The notes below the pieces were generated by a model, which was not told where the DNA came from, made no database searches, and saw only the letters and a list, made by a program, of their open reading frames with translations. Source: Prevotella sp. (lineage in GTDB: Bacteria > Bacteroidota > Bacteroidia > Bacteroidales > Bacteroidaceae). From it: 7,844 nucleotides of DNA. The DNA lies in NCBI GenBank assembly GCA_017424205.1, contig JAFPAS010000057.1:1-7844 (forward strand), read 5' to 3'. Each line of letters begins with the position of its first letter. The first letter of the stretch is position 1. Positions 1-6,181 of the stretch are shown piece by piece. The position numbers and the translations under genes are program-made.

Positions 1-507
1 CAAACTCGCAAGTGCAAATATGCTACCCTGCCATACAAACAGGATTGCAGCAGATATCATCATACCTATACCATATGTTGCAGCAAAGACCGTTGATGTC
101 ACAAGGTCGAGTGTCGCATTAGTATACAGGAAAGTATTATCCCCCTTCAACGCCGCAAGAATCGGTCCGACAATAGAGAATGTCCCTATGCAATAAAGCA
201 GAGTCGATGCCGTCAGTCCTTGCACAAGGCGACTCACACCCTTCCGTTCGCCGAATCTGTCTACACGTCCTTGCAAATCAAGCCACGAACCTATCAGTCC
301 GCCCAGCGCCATGCTTACGATAAACAGCACTGGCACTTCGCTCTTAGGCATATTCTGAACAAATGTGCTCACGCCTAAAGCGAGTGATACAAGTCCCATG
401 GCATTATACAATGTCTGCGTATACTTATTTGATATGCCTCGCTTCATTATAGAGCCGGCAGTCACTCCAGCTACAATGCATAGCGTATTGACTATTGTCC
501 CAATCAT
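1..507 (-). CDS. DUF554 family integral membrane protein (C-terminus off the left edge)
   Basis: The minus strand reads as an uninterrupted 169-codon frame from an ATG at 507 to the window edge. An in-frame TAG lies three codons upstream, so this is the only ATG start available. The protein opens with MIGTIVNTLCIVAGVTAGS and shows family landmarks of DUF554 (YqgA/YdfK-like): a GSWLDLQGRVDR segment around residue 77, then an SIVGP-type helix, then a GDNTFLYTNATLD stretch near residues 128-140, and an FAATYGIGMMISA helix. About five hydrophobic segments are visible. Family members are roughly 220-240 residues, so about 60 residues are probably missing. The family is an inner-membrane protein of unproven function, sometimes suggested to be a transporter. 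It lies 49 bp behind the GTPase gene on the same strand with no terminator between, so co-transcription is likely. No clear Shine-Dalgarno is seen. The family call is from memory of its sequence pattern and is fairly secure; the function is unknown. Confidence 0.85.
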   Translation of the reverse strand, partial: MIGTIVNTLCIVAGVTAGSIMKRGISNKYTQTLYNAMGLVSLALGVSTFVQNMPKSEVPVLFIVSMALGGLIGSWLDLQGRVDRFGERKGVSRLVQGLTASTLLYCIGTFSIVGPILAALKGDNTFLYTNATLDLVTSTVFAATYGIGMMISAAILFVWQGSIFALASL

Positions 508-556
508 AATATCACTATATCTTACGAACAGTCATTCCAAAGCAGCACACACCAAG

Positions 557-1954
557 TTATACCGGCCATCCACATCCCTCTGGAGCGAGACATGCGTCAA
601 GCAGACGGGTAATCTCCTTGCGATCCATGTGCTGACCAATAAACACAAGTTTCTGCATACGGTCGCCATATACAGCATCCCAATCTCGCTGTACTCCTGG
701 ATTCTGCATTAGGAACTGCTGTAATTCTTCTGCCGGCATCGTAGCATACCATTGTCCTGCATTGCGCAGACTAATCTGCTTGCCTGCTTGTTCAAAGACA
801 TAGCATATTTCTTCCTCACCTTGGAAATAACATATTCCCTTGGCGCGGATTATTGATTTCGGCCACAGACGAGCCACGAAATGATCAAACTCTGTCAGCA
901 TAAACGGACGACGAGCATAATACACAAATGTACCTATGCCATATTCCTCTGCTTCGCCTGTCTCCTCGTTATAGTGGCAATGACCACAAGTACATCCTGC
1001 GGGATGCTCATGGCCGTCCTCATGGCAATGGCAATCATGGTCGTGATGCTCATGACCATCCTCATGGCAATGACATTCATGGTCGTGATGCTCATGGCCG
1101 TCCTCATGGCAATGACATTCATGGTCGTGATGCTCATGACCGTCCTCATGGCAATGGCATTCATGGTCGTGATGCTCATGGTCGTCATCGTTGACGTCAT
1201 CGTCCGTCATCTCATCAAGATGCTTCTCCACTTCCTGCACCCATGTTGGTGAGGCTGCAACTGTATTAAAGTCGAAATCCGTCTTTCTGAGCAACTGTTC
1301 TATATCAACATCACAATAGTCACATTCTATTATTTCTGCCTCAGGCTGTAGCGCACGTAATATTTCCTTCGTGCGTTGCAGTTCACTCTTCGTAACCTCT
1401 GAGGCTTTGTTGAGCAATATCACATTACAGAATTCTATCTGCTGAATAACGAGATTCTCTATATCATCCTCTGCAATATCCTGCTTCAGAAAATCCTGAC
1501 CACCCTCAAATTCGTCACGCAGACGCAGAGCATCTACCACACTCACTATACAGTTGAGCTTTGGTGTACCGTATCGTGTATACTCCATTCCCATTTGCGG
1601 TATAGAGCATATTGTCTGTGCAATAGGCATAGGCTCGCATATTCCTGAAGCCTCAATGACTATATAGTCAAACTTCTGCAGCCTCATAAGGTCTTGCAAC
1701 TGCTCTACAAGGTCCATCTTCAGCGTACAGCAGATACATCCGTTCTGCAATGGCACGAGCGAGTCGTCATTCTGCCCCACTACCCCGCCTTTCTGTATCA
1801 GGTCTGCATCAATATTCACCTCGCCTATATCGTTTACTATAACGGCATATCTGATGCCCTGCTTATTTGCAAGTATTCTATTCAGCAGTGTTGTCTTGCC
1901 ACTTCCGAGATATCCTGTCAGCAACAGAACAGGTGTTATTCCTTTCGTGTTCAT
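557..1954 (-). CDS. COG0523 (CobW/G3E family) P-loop GTPase with tandem His/Cys metal-binding repeat
   Basis: This 465-residue protein belongs to the G3E GTPases, which insert or deliver metals (zinc, cobalt, nickel, iron) to client proteins in the cytoplasm. Residues 1-225 form the GTPase domain: Walker A GYLGSGKT at 14-21, a GEVNID segment at 44-49, the diagnostic family metal site CICC at 73-76, an EASG segment at 101-104, and SVVDALRL at 138-145. The G4 base-recognition motif is NKAS (182-185) rather than the usual NKxD. Residues 259-314 are four 14-residue units of the form HEHHDHECHCHEDG, followed by a CTCGHCH tail. The stretch 259-327 holds 28 His and 11 Cys. Residues 338-458 form the CobW C-terminal domain. 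His-rich linkers at this place are common in the family and bind Zn, Ni or Co, but four near-identical units make an unusually long one. The ATG at 1954 has no strong Shine-Dalgarno. The DUF554 gene follows 49 bp downstream. The client protein and the metal cannot be told from sequence; zinc is the commonest choice in the family. Confidence 0.93.
   Translation of the reverse strand: MNTKGITPVLLLTGYLGSGKTTLLNRILANKQGIRYAVIVNDIGEVNIDADLIQKGGVVGQNDDSLVPLQNGCICCTLKMDLVEQLQDLMRLQKFDYIVIEASGICEPMPIAQTICSIPQMGMEYTRYGTPKLNCIVSVVDALRLRDEFEGGQDFLKQDIAEDDIENLVIQQIEFCNVILLNKASEVTKSELQRTKEILRALQPEAEIIECDYCDVDIEQLLRKTDFDFNTVAASPTWVQEVEKHLDEMTDDDVNDDDHEHHDHECHCHEDGHEHHDHECHCHEDGHEHHDHECHCHEDGHEHHDHDCHCHEDGHEHPAGCTCGHCHYNEETGEAEEYGIGTFVYYARRPFMLTEFDHFVARLWPKSIIRAKGICYFQGEEEICYVFEQAGKQISLRNAGQWYATMPAEELQQFLMQNPGVQRDWDAVYGDRMQKLVFIGQHMDRKEITRLLDACLAPEGCGWPV
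1003..1180. repeat. 42-bp tandem repeat, four full units plus a 10-bp partial, coding for His/Cys units
   Basis: Direct repeats with a period of exactly 42 bp begin at 1003, 1045, 1087 and 1129, with a partial fifth copy at 1171-1180. Adjacent units differ at only two to four bases. The period is a multiple of three, so each unit gives 14 residues (HEHHDHECHCHEDG; the copy nearest the C-terminus has D for one E). In reading-frame phase the units span 1013-1180. The near identity at the DNA level points to recent duplication by slippage or unequal recombination, and copy number may vary between strains. The repeat also opens spurious long frames on both strands. Confidence 0.97.
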
Positions 1955-2036
1955 GTCTATTTATTCATCCGTACAGACATTTACAGCATGCCTGACGTTT
2001 TTTTGTTTTGATATACTATTAAAAAAATATTTGCCT

Positions 2037-2057
2037 GCGAAGCCTTGCAAGCCTCGC
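2037..2057 (-). promoter_or_regulatory. Leader hairpin followed by a T-run, upstream of the GTPase gene
   Basis: Read on the minus strand, GCGAGGCT pairs with GGCTTCGC (eight pairs, two of them G-U) around a five-base loop. After nine more bases comes a run of seven T (2027-2021). The hairpin would sit at the very 5' end of a transcript started from the -7 box at 2068-2075. It could act as a stabilising 5' hairpin or a weak attenuator. The long spacer before the T-run argues against an efficient intrinsic terminator. Confidence 0.35.
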
Positions 2058-2067
2058 TATTCTTTTG

Positions 2068-2075
2068 CAAAGTTA
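2068..2075 (-). promoter_or_regulatory. Bacteroidota -7 promoter box for the GTPase-DUF554 operon
   Basis: The minus strand reads TAACTTTG, a full match to the Bacteroidota sigma-ABfr -7 consensus TAnnTTTG. A good -33 TTTG is not present; only a T-rich TCTTTT lies at roughly the right distance. Transcription would begin near 2061, giving a leader of about 105 nt before the ATG at 1954. Confidence 0.5.
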
Positions 2076-2158
2076 CACATTATTTTTAAAAGACTTGTAT
2101 TTTCATGTCCGAAAATTGACACTATCATTCCGTTTTTCAACATTATTATATCCATTTC

Positions 2159-2189
2159 TTGTTTATGAACACAAAAGATAGTAACTTTG
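2159..2189 (+). promoter_or_regulatory. Bacteroidota-type promoter for the GH31 gene
   Basis: A TTG at 2159-2161 (-33 element) is followed after 20 bp by TAACTTTG at 2182-2189 (-7 element), matching the TTTG / TAnnTTTG promoter architecture of Bacteroidota. Transcription would start near 2196, leaving a leader of about 110 nt before the GH31 start codon. Confidence 0.6.
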
Positions 2190-2304
2190 CGTAAGAATAA
2201 CAATCTATGCATCATACACCACCTAACACGTCTTCCGCGTGACGGGCATACACATACGCCTGTAACTACATCTAACTAAAAACGAAAACATATACACAAA
2301 AATC

Positions 2305-5300
2305 ATGAAAATACTATCAACATTTGTCATGCTGTTTGCTGCCGCTACAATTTCCGCTGCAAACATATACACCAAGACTGCTAAAGGTGTCACCGTAGCC
2401 ATAAAGAATCACTACGCCGGACAGACGGCATTGGTGCGTCTGCAGGTGATGGGCGACAAGATCTTCCGTGTCTCTGCAACTGCCGAAGATAAGTTTGCCG
2501 ACCCTGCAAGCCTCATCATTGTGCCGCAGACTGGCACATGCCAGTACACGGTAAGCGAGACGGGCGACATCATCACTGTTGCCACAAAAAGCATACGAGC
2601 AAATGTCAACGGTGTGACTGGCGAAGTATGGTTCACAGACGCCAACGGCAATATCATACTGCAGGAGCAGAAGGGGGGCGGCAAGACATTCAAGCCATAC
2701 TATGCCGTTCAGACTCACGCTGACGGAACTGACGAAACATACCGTGGATGGTCTATCCGGCAAATCTTCGAATCTCCTGCCGACGAAGCTTTCTATGGCC
2801 TCGGACAACACCAGGCTGACGAGTGGAACTACAAAGGAAAGAACGAAGAGCTATTCCAGTATAACACCAAAGTCAGCATACCGTTCATCCTGTCAAACAA
2901 AAACTACGGCATTCTGCTCGATAGCTACACACTATGTCGTTTTGGTAACCCAAACGACTACTCTAAGCACCACAAAGTTTTCAAGCTCTACGACAAAGAC
3001 GGCAATGCAGGCGCACTGACGGGAACATACACTCATCCTAAGCAGCAGACTCTCGTACGTCGCGAAGACTCGCTATATTTCGAGAATCTGAAGTCGGCAA
3101 AGAATCTGCCAGTATTCAAACTCGATGGCTCAAAGGTGGTCTATGAAGGTTACATCGAACCTCTTGAGAGCGGAGAATATCGTTTCTGCCATTACTACTC
3201 TGGATATCAGCGCATTTTCATCGATGGCAAGAGCGTATATACTGAAGATGTTGCTGCCAGTGGCAGCAACGACCAGACCATCTGGCGCACTGCATGGAAC
3301 CCTAACGCACGAAAATTTAACGTGCATCTTGAAAAAGGAAAGAAATACACCATACGCCTCGAGTGGACTCCTGACGGAGGCGAGGCATACTGCGGTCTGC
3401 GCGCCTACGCACCTGTTGCTGACGTTGAACAGCAGAAGCAGTCATGGTGGAGCGAAATGACACAGCAGCTTGACTACTATTTCATCGCTGGCAACAATGC
3501 CGACGATATCATCAGCGGATACCGTCAGCTGACAGGCAAGGCGCAGATTATGCCTGACTGGCTCTTCGGCTACTGGCAGAGCCGTGAGCGCTATAAGACT
3601 CAGGACGAGATTGTCGATGCACTCAAAGGATTCCGCGACCGCAGACTACCTATCGACAATATCGTTATGGACTGGAACTATTGGGTGCCAGACTCATGGG
3701 GAGCTTTCACCTTCGACCCTACCCGATTCCGCTCTGCCAAGCAGATGATTGACGACATACACAGCATGAATGCTAAAATAATGATTTCATGCTGGCCTAA
3801 GTATTATCTTACTGTCGACAACTTCAAGGAGCTTAACGACAAAGGCATGATATATCAGCAGTCTATAAAAGACTCGCTCTACGACTGGCTGGGATATAAA
3901 TACGCATTCTACGACGCATACGACGAGATAGCACGCAAGATTTTCTGGCGCCAGCTTTACGAAAATCTCGGAACTATTGGTATGGACGCATGGTGGATGG
4001 ATGCATCTGAGCCTAACGTACGCGACTGCACAGACATGGACTACCGCAAACTGCTTTGCGGACCAACTAAATACGGTTCGTCTGACGAGTTCTTCAATTC
4101 ATACTCTATTGTCAATGCCGAGGCAATATACGACGGGCAGCGCGCATACGAGACAGCGATTGAGACAAAGGGAATACCATTCGACGATAGCAAGCGTCTA
4201 TACAACGAAACCGACTGGAACCAGTATGGACACAGCAATCAATTCTCGCCTAACAACAACCGCGTATTCCTGCTCACACGTAATGGATTCGCCTCTGAAC
4301 AGCGCTATTCTACCGCCACATGGTCGGGCGATATCGGCACTCGCTGGGAGGATATGAAAGCGCAGATCACTGCAGGACTCAATTTCTCTATCTCTGGCGT
4401 GCCTTACTGGACTCAGGACATAGGAGGATTCTCTGTCGAGAAGAGGTATGAAGCTGCTCAGCGTCATTTCGATGCCACAGGTGAAGAGAATGAAGACCTG
4501 AAAGACTGGCGCGAACTTAACGCACGCTGGCACCAGTCTGGCATGTGGGCTCCTATCTATCGAGCACACGGTCAGTTCCCATTCCGTGAACCATGGAACA
4601 TCGCTCCAGAAGGACATCCTGCATACAAGGTGATTGAAGGTTGTCTGCAGCTACGTTACCGCCTCATGCCTTATATCTACTCGCTCGCTGCCGACGTCCA
4701 TTTCAACGACTATACTATCATGCGTCCGCTCATCATGGACTTCCAGAGCGACAAAAACGTGACCGACATCGCTTACCAATATATGTTCGGACCAGCATTC
4801 CTCATCAATCCTATCTACGAATACAAGGCTCGCCAGCGCGATGTCTACTTCCCTAAAGACAACGTATGGTACGACATGTATACTGGCAAGATTGAGTCTA
4901 ATGGTGGCGAGACCAAAACCGTCAGCGCACCATACGAGCGCATACCTCTCTACATACGCGGCGGTTCTATCATTCCTGTAGGTCCGCAGATTGAATACAC
5001 ACAGCAGAAGAAAGCCGACAACATACGCATCTTCGTATACGAGGGAAGCAATGGCGAGTTCACTCTATATGAAGACGAGGGTACAAACTATGGCTACGAG
5101 GCAGGACGCTATGCCACTATCAAGTTCTGCTATGACAATACCGCACGCACCCTGACCATCGGCGAGCGCAACGGCGAGTTCCCTGGAATGCTCAACAAGC
5201 GTACATTCACTATAGTCAACGTGAATGCCGACAATGCACAGGCATTCAACCCTGACGCTGCGGGCAAGGAAGTGACTTACAAGGGAAAAAAGATTGTTAT

Positions 5301-5310
5301 AAAACTGTAA
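2305..5310 (+). CDS. Secreted GH31 family glycosidase with PA14 domain, probable alpha-xylosidase
   Basis: This 1001-residue retaining glycoside hydrolase of family 31 removes alpha-linked sugars from the non-reducing end of oligosaccharides. A type I signal peptide (residues 1-19, cleavage near ISA-AN) with no lipobox predicts the periplasm. An N-terminal beta-sandwich (about 25-235) carries the GLGQHQ motif (165-170). A PA14 domain (about 236-371) is inserted next, then the (beta/alpha)8 barrel (about 405-775), then C-terminal beta domains. The nucleophile is probably D566 in WWMDASEP and the acid/base D676 in TWSGDIG; both contexts are intact. The PA14 insert, the GLGQHQ motif and the WMDASEPN context resemble the alpha-xylosidases CjXyl31A and BoGH31A, which act on xyloglucan oligosaccharides, so that activity is the favoured inference; alpha-glucosidase is the main alternative. 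The length fits PA14-bearing members. No SusC/SusD, regulator or other glycosidase adjoins it, so it looks like a single-gene unit with its own promoter and terminator. Confidence 0.93.
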   Translation: MKILSTFVMLFAAATISAANIYTKTAKGVTVAIKNHYAGQTALVRLQVMGDKIFRVSATAEDKFADPASLIIVPQTGTCQYTVSETGDIITVATKSIRANVNGVTGEVWFTDANGNIILQEQKGGGKTFKPYYAVQTHADGTDETYRGWSIRQIFESPADEAFYGLGQHQADEWNYKGKNEELFQYNTKVSIPFILSNKNYGILLDSYTLCRFGNPNDYSKHHKVFKLYDKDGNAGALTGTYTHPKQQTLVRREDSLYFENLKSAKNLPVFKLDGSKVVYEGYIEPLESGEYRFCHYYSGYQRIFIDGKSVYTEDVAASGSNDQTIWRTAWNPNARKFNVHLEKGKKYTIRLEWTPDGGEAYCGLRAYAPVADVEQQKQSWWSEMTQQLDYYFIAGNNADDIISGYRQLTGKAQIMPDWLFGYWQSRERYKTQDEIVDALKGFRDRRLPIDNIVMDWNYWVPDSWGAFTFDPTRFRSAKQMIDDIHSMNAKIMISCWPKYYLTVDNFKELNDKGMIYQQSIKDSLYDWLGYKYAFYDAYDEIARKIFWRQLYENLGTIGMDAWWMDASEPNVRDCTDMDYRKLLCGPTKYGSSDEFFNSYSIVNAEAIYDGQRAYETAIETKGIPFDDSKRLYNETDWNQYGHSNQFSPNNNRVFLLTRNGFASEQRYSTATWSGDIGTRWEDMKAQITAGLNFSISGVPYWTQDIGGFSVEKRYEAAQRHFDATGEENEDLKDWRELNARWHQSGMWAPIYRAHGQFPFREPWNIAPEGHPAYKVIEGCLQLRYRLMPYIYSLAADVHFNDYTIMRPLIMDFQSDKNVTDIAYQYMFGPAFLINPIYEYKARQRDVYFPKDNVWYDMYTGKIESNGGETKTVSAPYERIPLYIRGGSIIPVGPQIEYTQQKKADNIRIFVYEGSNGEFTLYEDEGTNYGYEAGRYATIKFCYDNTARTLTIGERNGEFPGMLNKRTFTIVNVNADNAQAFNPDAAGKEVTYKGKKIVIKL

Positions 5311-5340
5311 ACTGACTATAGCAGAGCAAGACACCTGCAA

Positions 5341-5402
5341 AAAGGAGAAAGAGGAGACACCGCCGTGCAACGCACTACGCCGTCTCCTCTTTCTCTTTTT
5401 TT
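5341..5402 (+). terminator. Intrinsic terminator after the GH31 gene
   Basis: GAGAAAGAGGAGAC at 5345-5358 pairs perfectly with GTCTCCTCTTTCTC at 5382-5395 (14 bp). The stem is extended by a G-U and several A-U pairs, and a run of T follows at once (5396-5402). The 23-base loop itself contains a small GTGC/GCAC stem (5365-5375). It begins 30 bp after the GH31 stop codon. The stem is purine-rich on one strand. Confidence 0.93.
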
Positions 5403-5678
5403 CTTTATACCTTCAGCCTACCCCACTCACCCATTTCCTCTCTCTACGATACAGACTCTATGCAGACCACAGCCATGGCTATTTTTATAGCACAACTCAT
5501 AGACCACTACATCAAGGAAAGATACTTTAAGCATATCCGCTTTGAAGACTTTACGACAGTCATGTGTGAGAAACTGCTTTTAATTGGCATGAATATTGCA
5601 CAACATCCTGCAAAGACGGCTGTTATTGCCAGAAAGAATAACAGAGAAATTATTCACAAACACAGAAAAGAAATGAAC
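5403..5678. other. Upstream region of the lipoprotein gene, with an in-frame open extension from 5460
   Basis: No gene is supported here. The frame of the lipoprotein gene is open upstream to an ATG at 5460, which would add 73 residues, but these would place a lipoprotein signal peptide in the middle of the protein. They show no recognisable domain and have no Shine-Dalgarno, so the extension is treated as chance. No TAnnTTTG box was found. The only promoter-like signal is the sigma-54-type match at 5584-5600. The part before 5460 is C/T-rich and featureless apart from the terminator tail. Confidence 0.6.
5584..5600 (+). promoter_or_regulatory. Sigma-54 (RpoN) type promoter candidate
   Basis: TTGGCATGAATATTGCA matches the -24/-12 consensus YTGGCACGNNNNTTGCW with correct GG-to-GC spacing; only one base (T for C in the -24 box) departs from it. 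Transcription would start near 5611, about 68 nt before the lipoprotein ATG. It lies between genes, and no standard TAnnTTTG promoter competes in the same stretch. No activator binding site was recognised upstream. Confidence 0.4.
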
Positions 5679-6089
5679 ATGAAAAGGATTTTAGGACTGC
5701 CGATGCTGGCGGGAATGCTGATGCTGACCAGCTGCAGCACATGCAAGAAACAGAGTATGAACAATGACATTACGGGGACATGGGTTATTGTCGAGGCAAT
5801 GGGCCAGAGTACAGCACAGGGCGACAGCGAGGCTGTCATCACGTTTGAAGCAGAAGGCAAGCTTACAGGCAACTCAAGTGTCAACTCTTTCTTCGGTGAC
5901 TATAAGTTTAAGACTGGGACATTATCTTTCAGCAACGTAGGCATGACACGGCGCATGGGACGCAGCATGGACGTGGAGTCACGCGTAATACAGGCTGTAA
6001 ACACAAGTGCTGCTATCTCTGTCGACGGCAGCAACGCCGTAATAACAGACAAGAATGGAAAGACAATAATGAAGCTGCGCAAGAAATAG
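5679..6089 (+). CDS. META (DUF306, HslJ-like) domain lipoprotein
   Basis: Starting at the ATG at 5679, the 136-residue product begins MKRILGLPMLAGMLMLTSC, a type II signal peptide with lipobox LTSC and lipidated C19, so it is probably a membrane-anchored envelope lipoprotein. Residues about 28-134 form one META domain: TGTW at 32-35, ITFEAEGKLTGNSSVNSFFG across 54-73, a KFKTGTLSFSNVGMTRRMG segment, and a C-terminal beta hairpin ending in ITDKNGKTIMKL. The GC-N pair often found in META domains is replaced here by SSVN. The start at 5679 is chosen because a GAAAAG purine tract ends 8 nt before it; an ATG two codons earlier (5673) would be only 2 nt from that tract. META proteins in other bacteria are linked to heat or antibiotic stress (HslJ) or motility, but the molecular role is unknown. 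It is a single gene with a sigma-54-like promoter candidate upstream, and it converges on the antiporter gene. Confidence 0.85.
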   Translation: MKRILGLPMLAGMLMLTSCSTCKKQSMNNDITGTWVIVEAMGQSTAQGDSEAVITFEAEGKLTGNSSVNSFFGDYKFKTGTLSFSNVGMTRRMGRSMDVESRVIQAVNTSAAISVDGSNAVITDKNGKTIMKLRKK

Positions 6090-6104
6090 TCTGCAGTTAT
6101 AATG

Positions 6105-6152
6105 AAAAAAAGGTGCCTGACAGCAGGACAAATGGTCCAGGCTGTCAGGCAC
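6105..6152. terminator. Shared terminator between the convergent lipoprotein and antiporter genes
   Basis: GTGCCTGACAGC (6113-6124) pairs perfectly with GCTGTCAGGCAC (6141-6152). Inside it GGAC (6126-6129) pairs with GTCC (6135-6138). On the minus strand a run of seven T follows the stem almost directly (A-run at 6105-6111), which makes a strong terminator for the antiporter gene ending at 6182. On the plus strand the stem is followed by a looser T-rich tract (to about 6177), so it probably also ends the lipoprotein transcript, 23 bp after its stop. Confidence 0.92.
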
Positions 6153-6181
6153 TGCTTATTTATTATCGTATTTTTTATATA

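Larger units (their letters stand above)
1955..2304. other. Divergent intergenic region between the GTPase operon and the GH31 gene
   Basis: This 350-bp A/T-rich stretch contains no believable gene; frames across it are short and low in coding character. It holds two outward-facing Bacteroidota-type -7 boxes (2068-2075 minus and 2182-2189 plus), which share the same 8-bp sequence TAACTTTG, and a hairpin followed by a T-run in the minus-strand leader. The plus-strand leader after the promoter (about 2196-2304) is A/C-rich, with only 4-bp stems and no recognised riboswitch. The start of the GH31 gene at 2305 is preceded by A-rich sequence (ACACAAAAATC) rather than a Shine-Dalgarno. Confidence 0.7.

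Noticed and set aside
1003..1180. CRISPR array
   Set aside because: The units are directly contiguous with no unique spacers, lie inside a coding region and keep the reading frame.
881..1252. Plus-strand and minus-strand frames with repeating Met/Val/Ala/Leu or His/Gly/Asp residues over the repeat (881-1252, 928-1194, 934-1200)
   Set aside because: They exist only because the 42-bp repeat is a multiple of three and has no stops in these frames. The minus-strand GTPase frame has full family motifs on both sides of the repeat.
2120..2165. Zur-type operator near AACATTATTATATCC upstream of the GTPase gene
   Set aside because: It resembles the A/T-rich core of Zur boxes but lacks the required dyad symmetry when compared base by base; A/T-rich chance is the simpler reading.
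2196..2304. Riboswitch or structured leader of the GH31 gene
   Set aside because: Only 4-bp stems such as CACG/CGTG are visible, and no known riboswitch core was recognised.
2317..2811. Long antisense frame (164 residues) inside the GH31 gene, and similar ones at 4198-4617 and 6768-7472
   Set aside because: They lie opposite genes with clear family motifs, show no domain of their own and have no promoter or start signals.
5345..5395. Long inverted repeat at the end of the GH31 gene as an insertion-sequence end
   Set aside because: The T-run directly after the stem and the position 30 bp behind a stop codon fit a terminator; there is no transposase or target duplication nearby.
6113..6152. 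Perfect 12-bp inverted repeat as a recombination or attachment site
   Set aside because: It lies between two convergent stop codons with an A-run on one side and T-rich sequence on the other, which is the layout of a bidirectional terminator.
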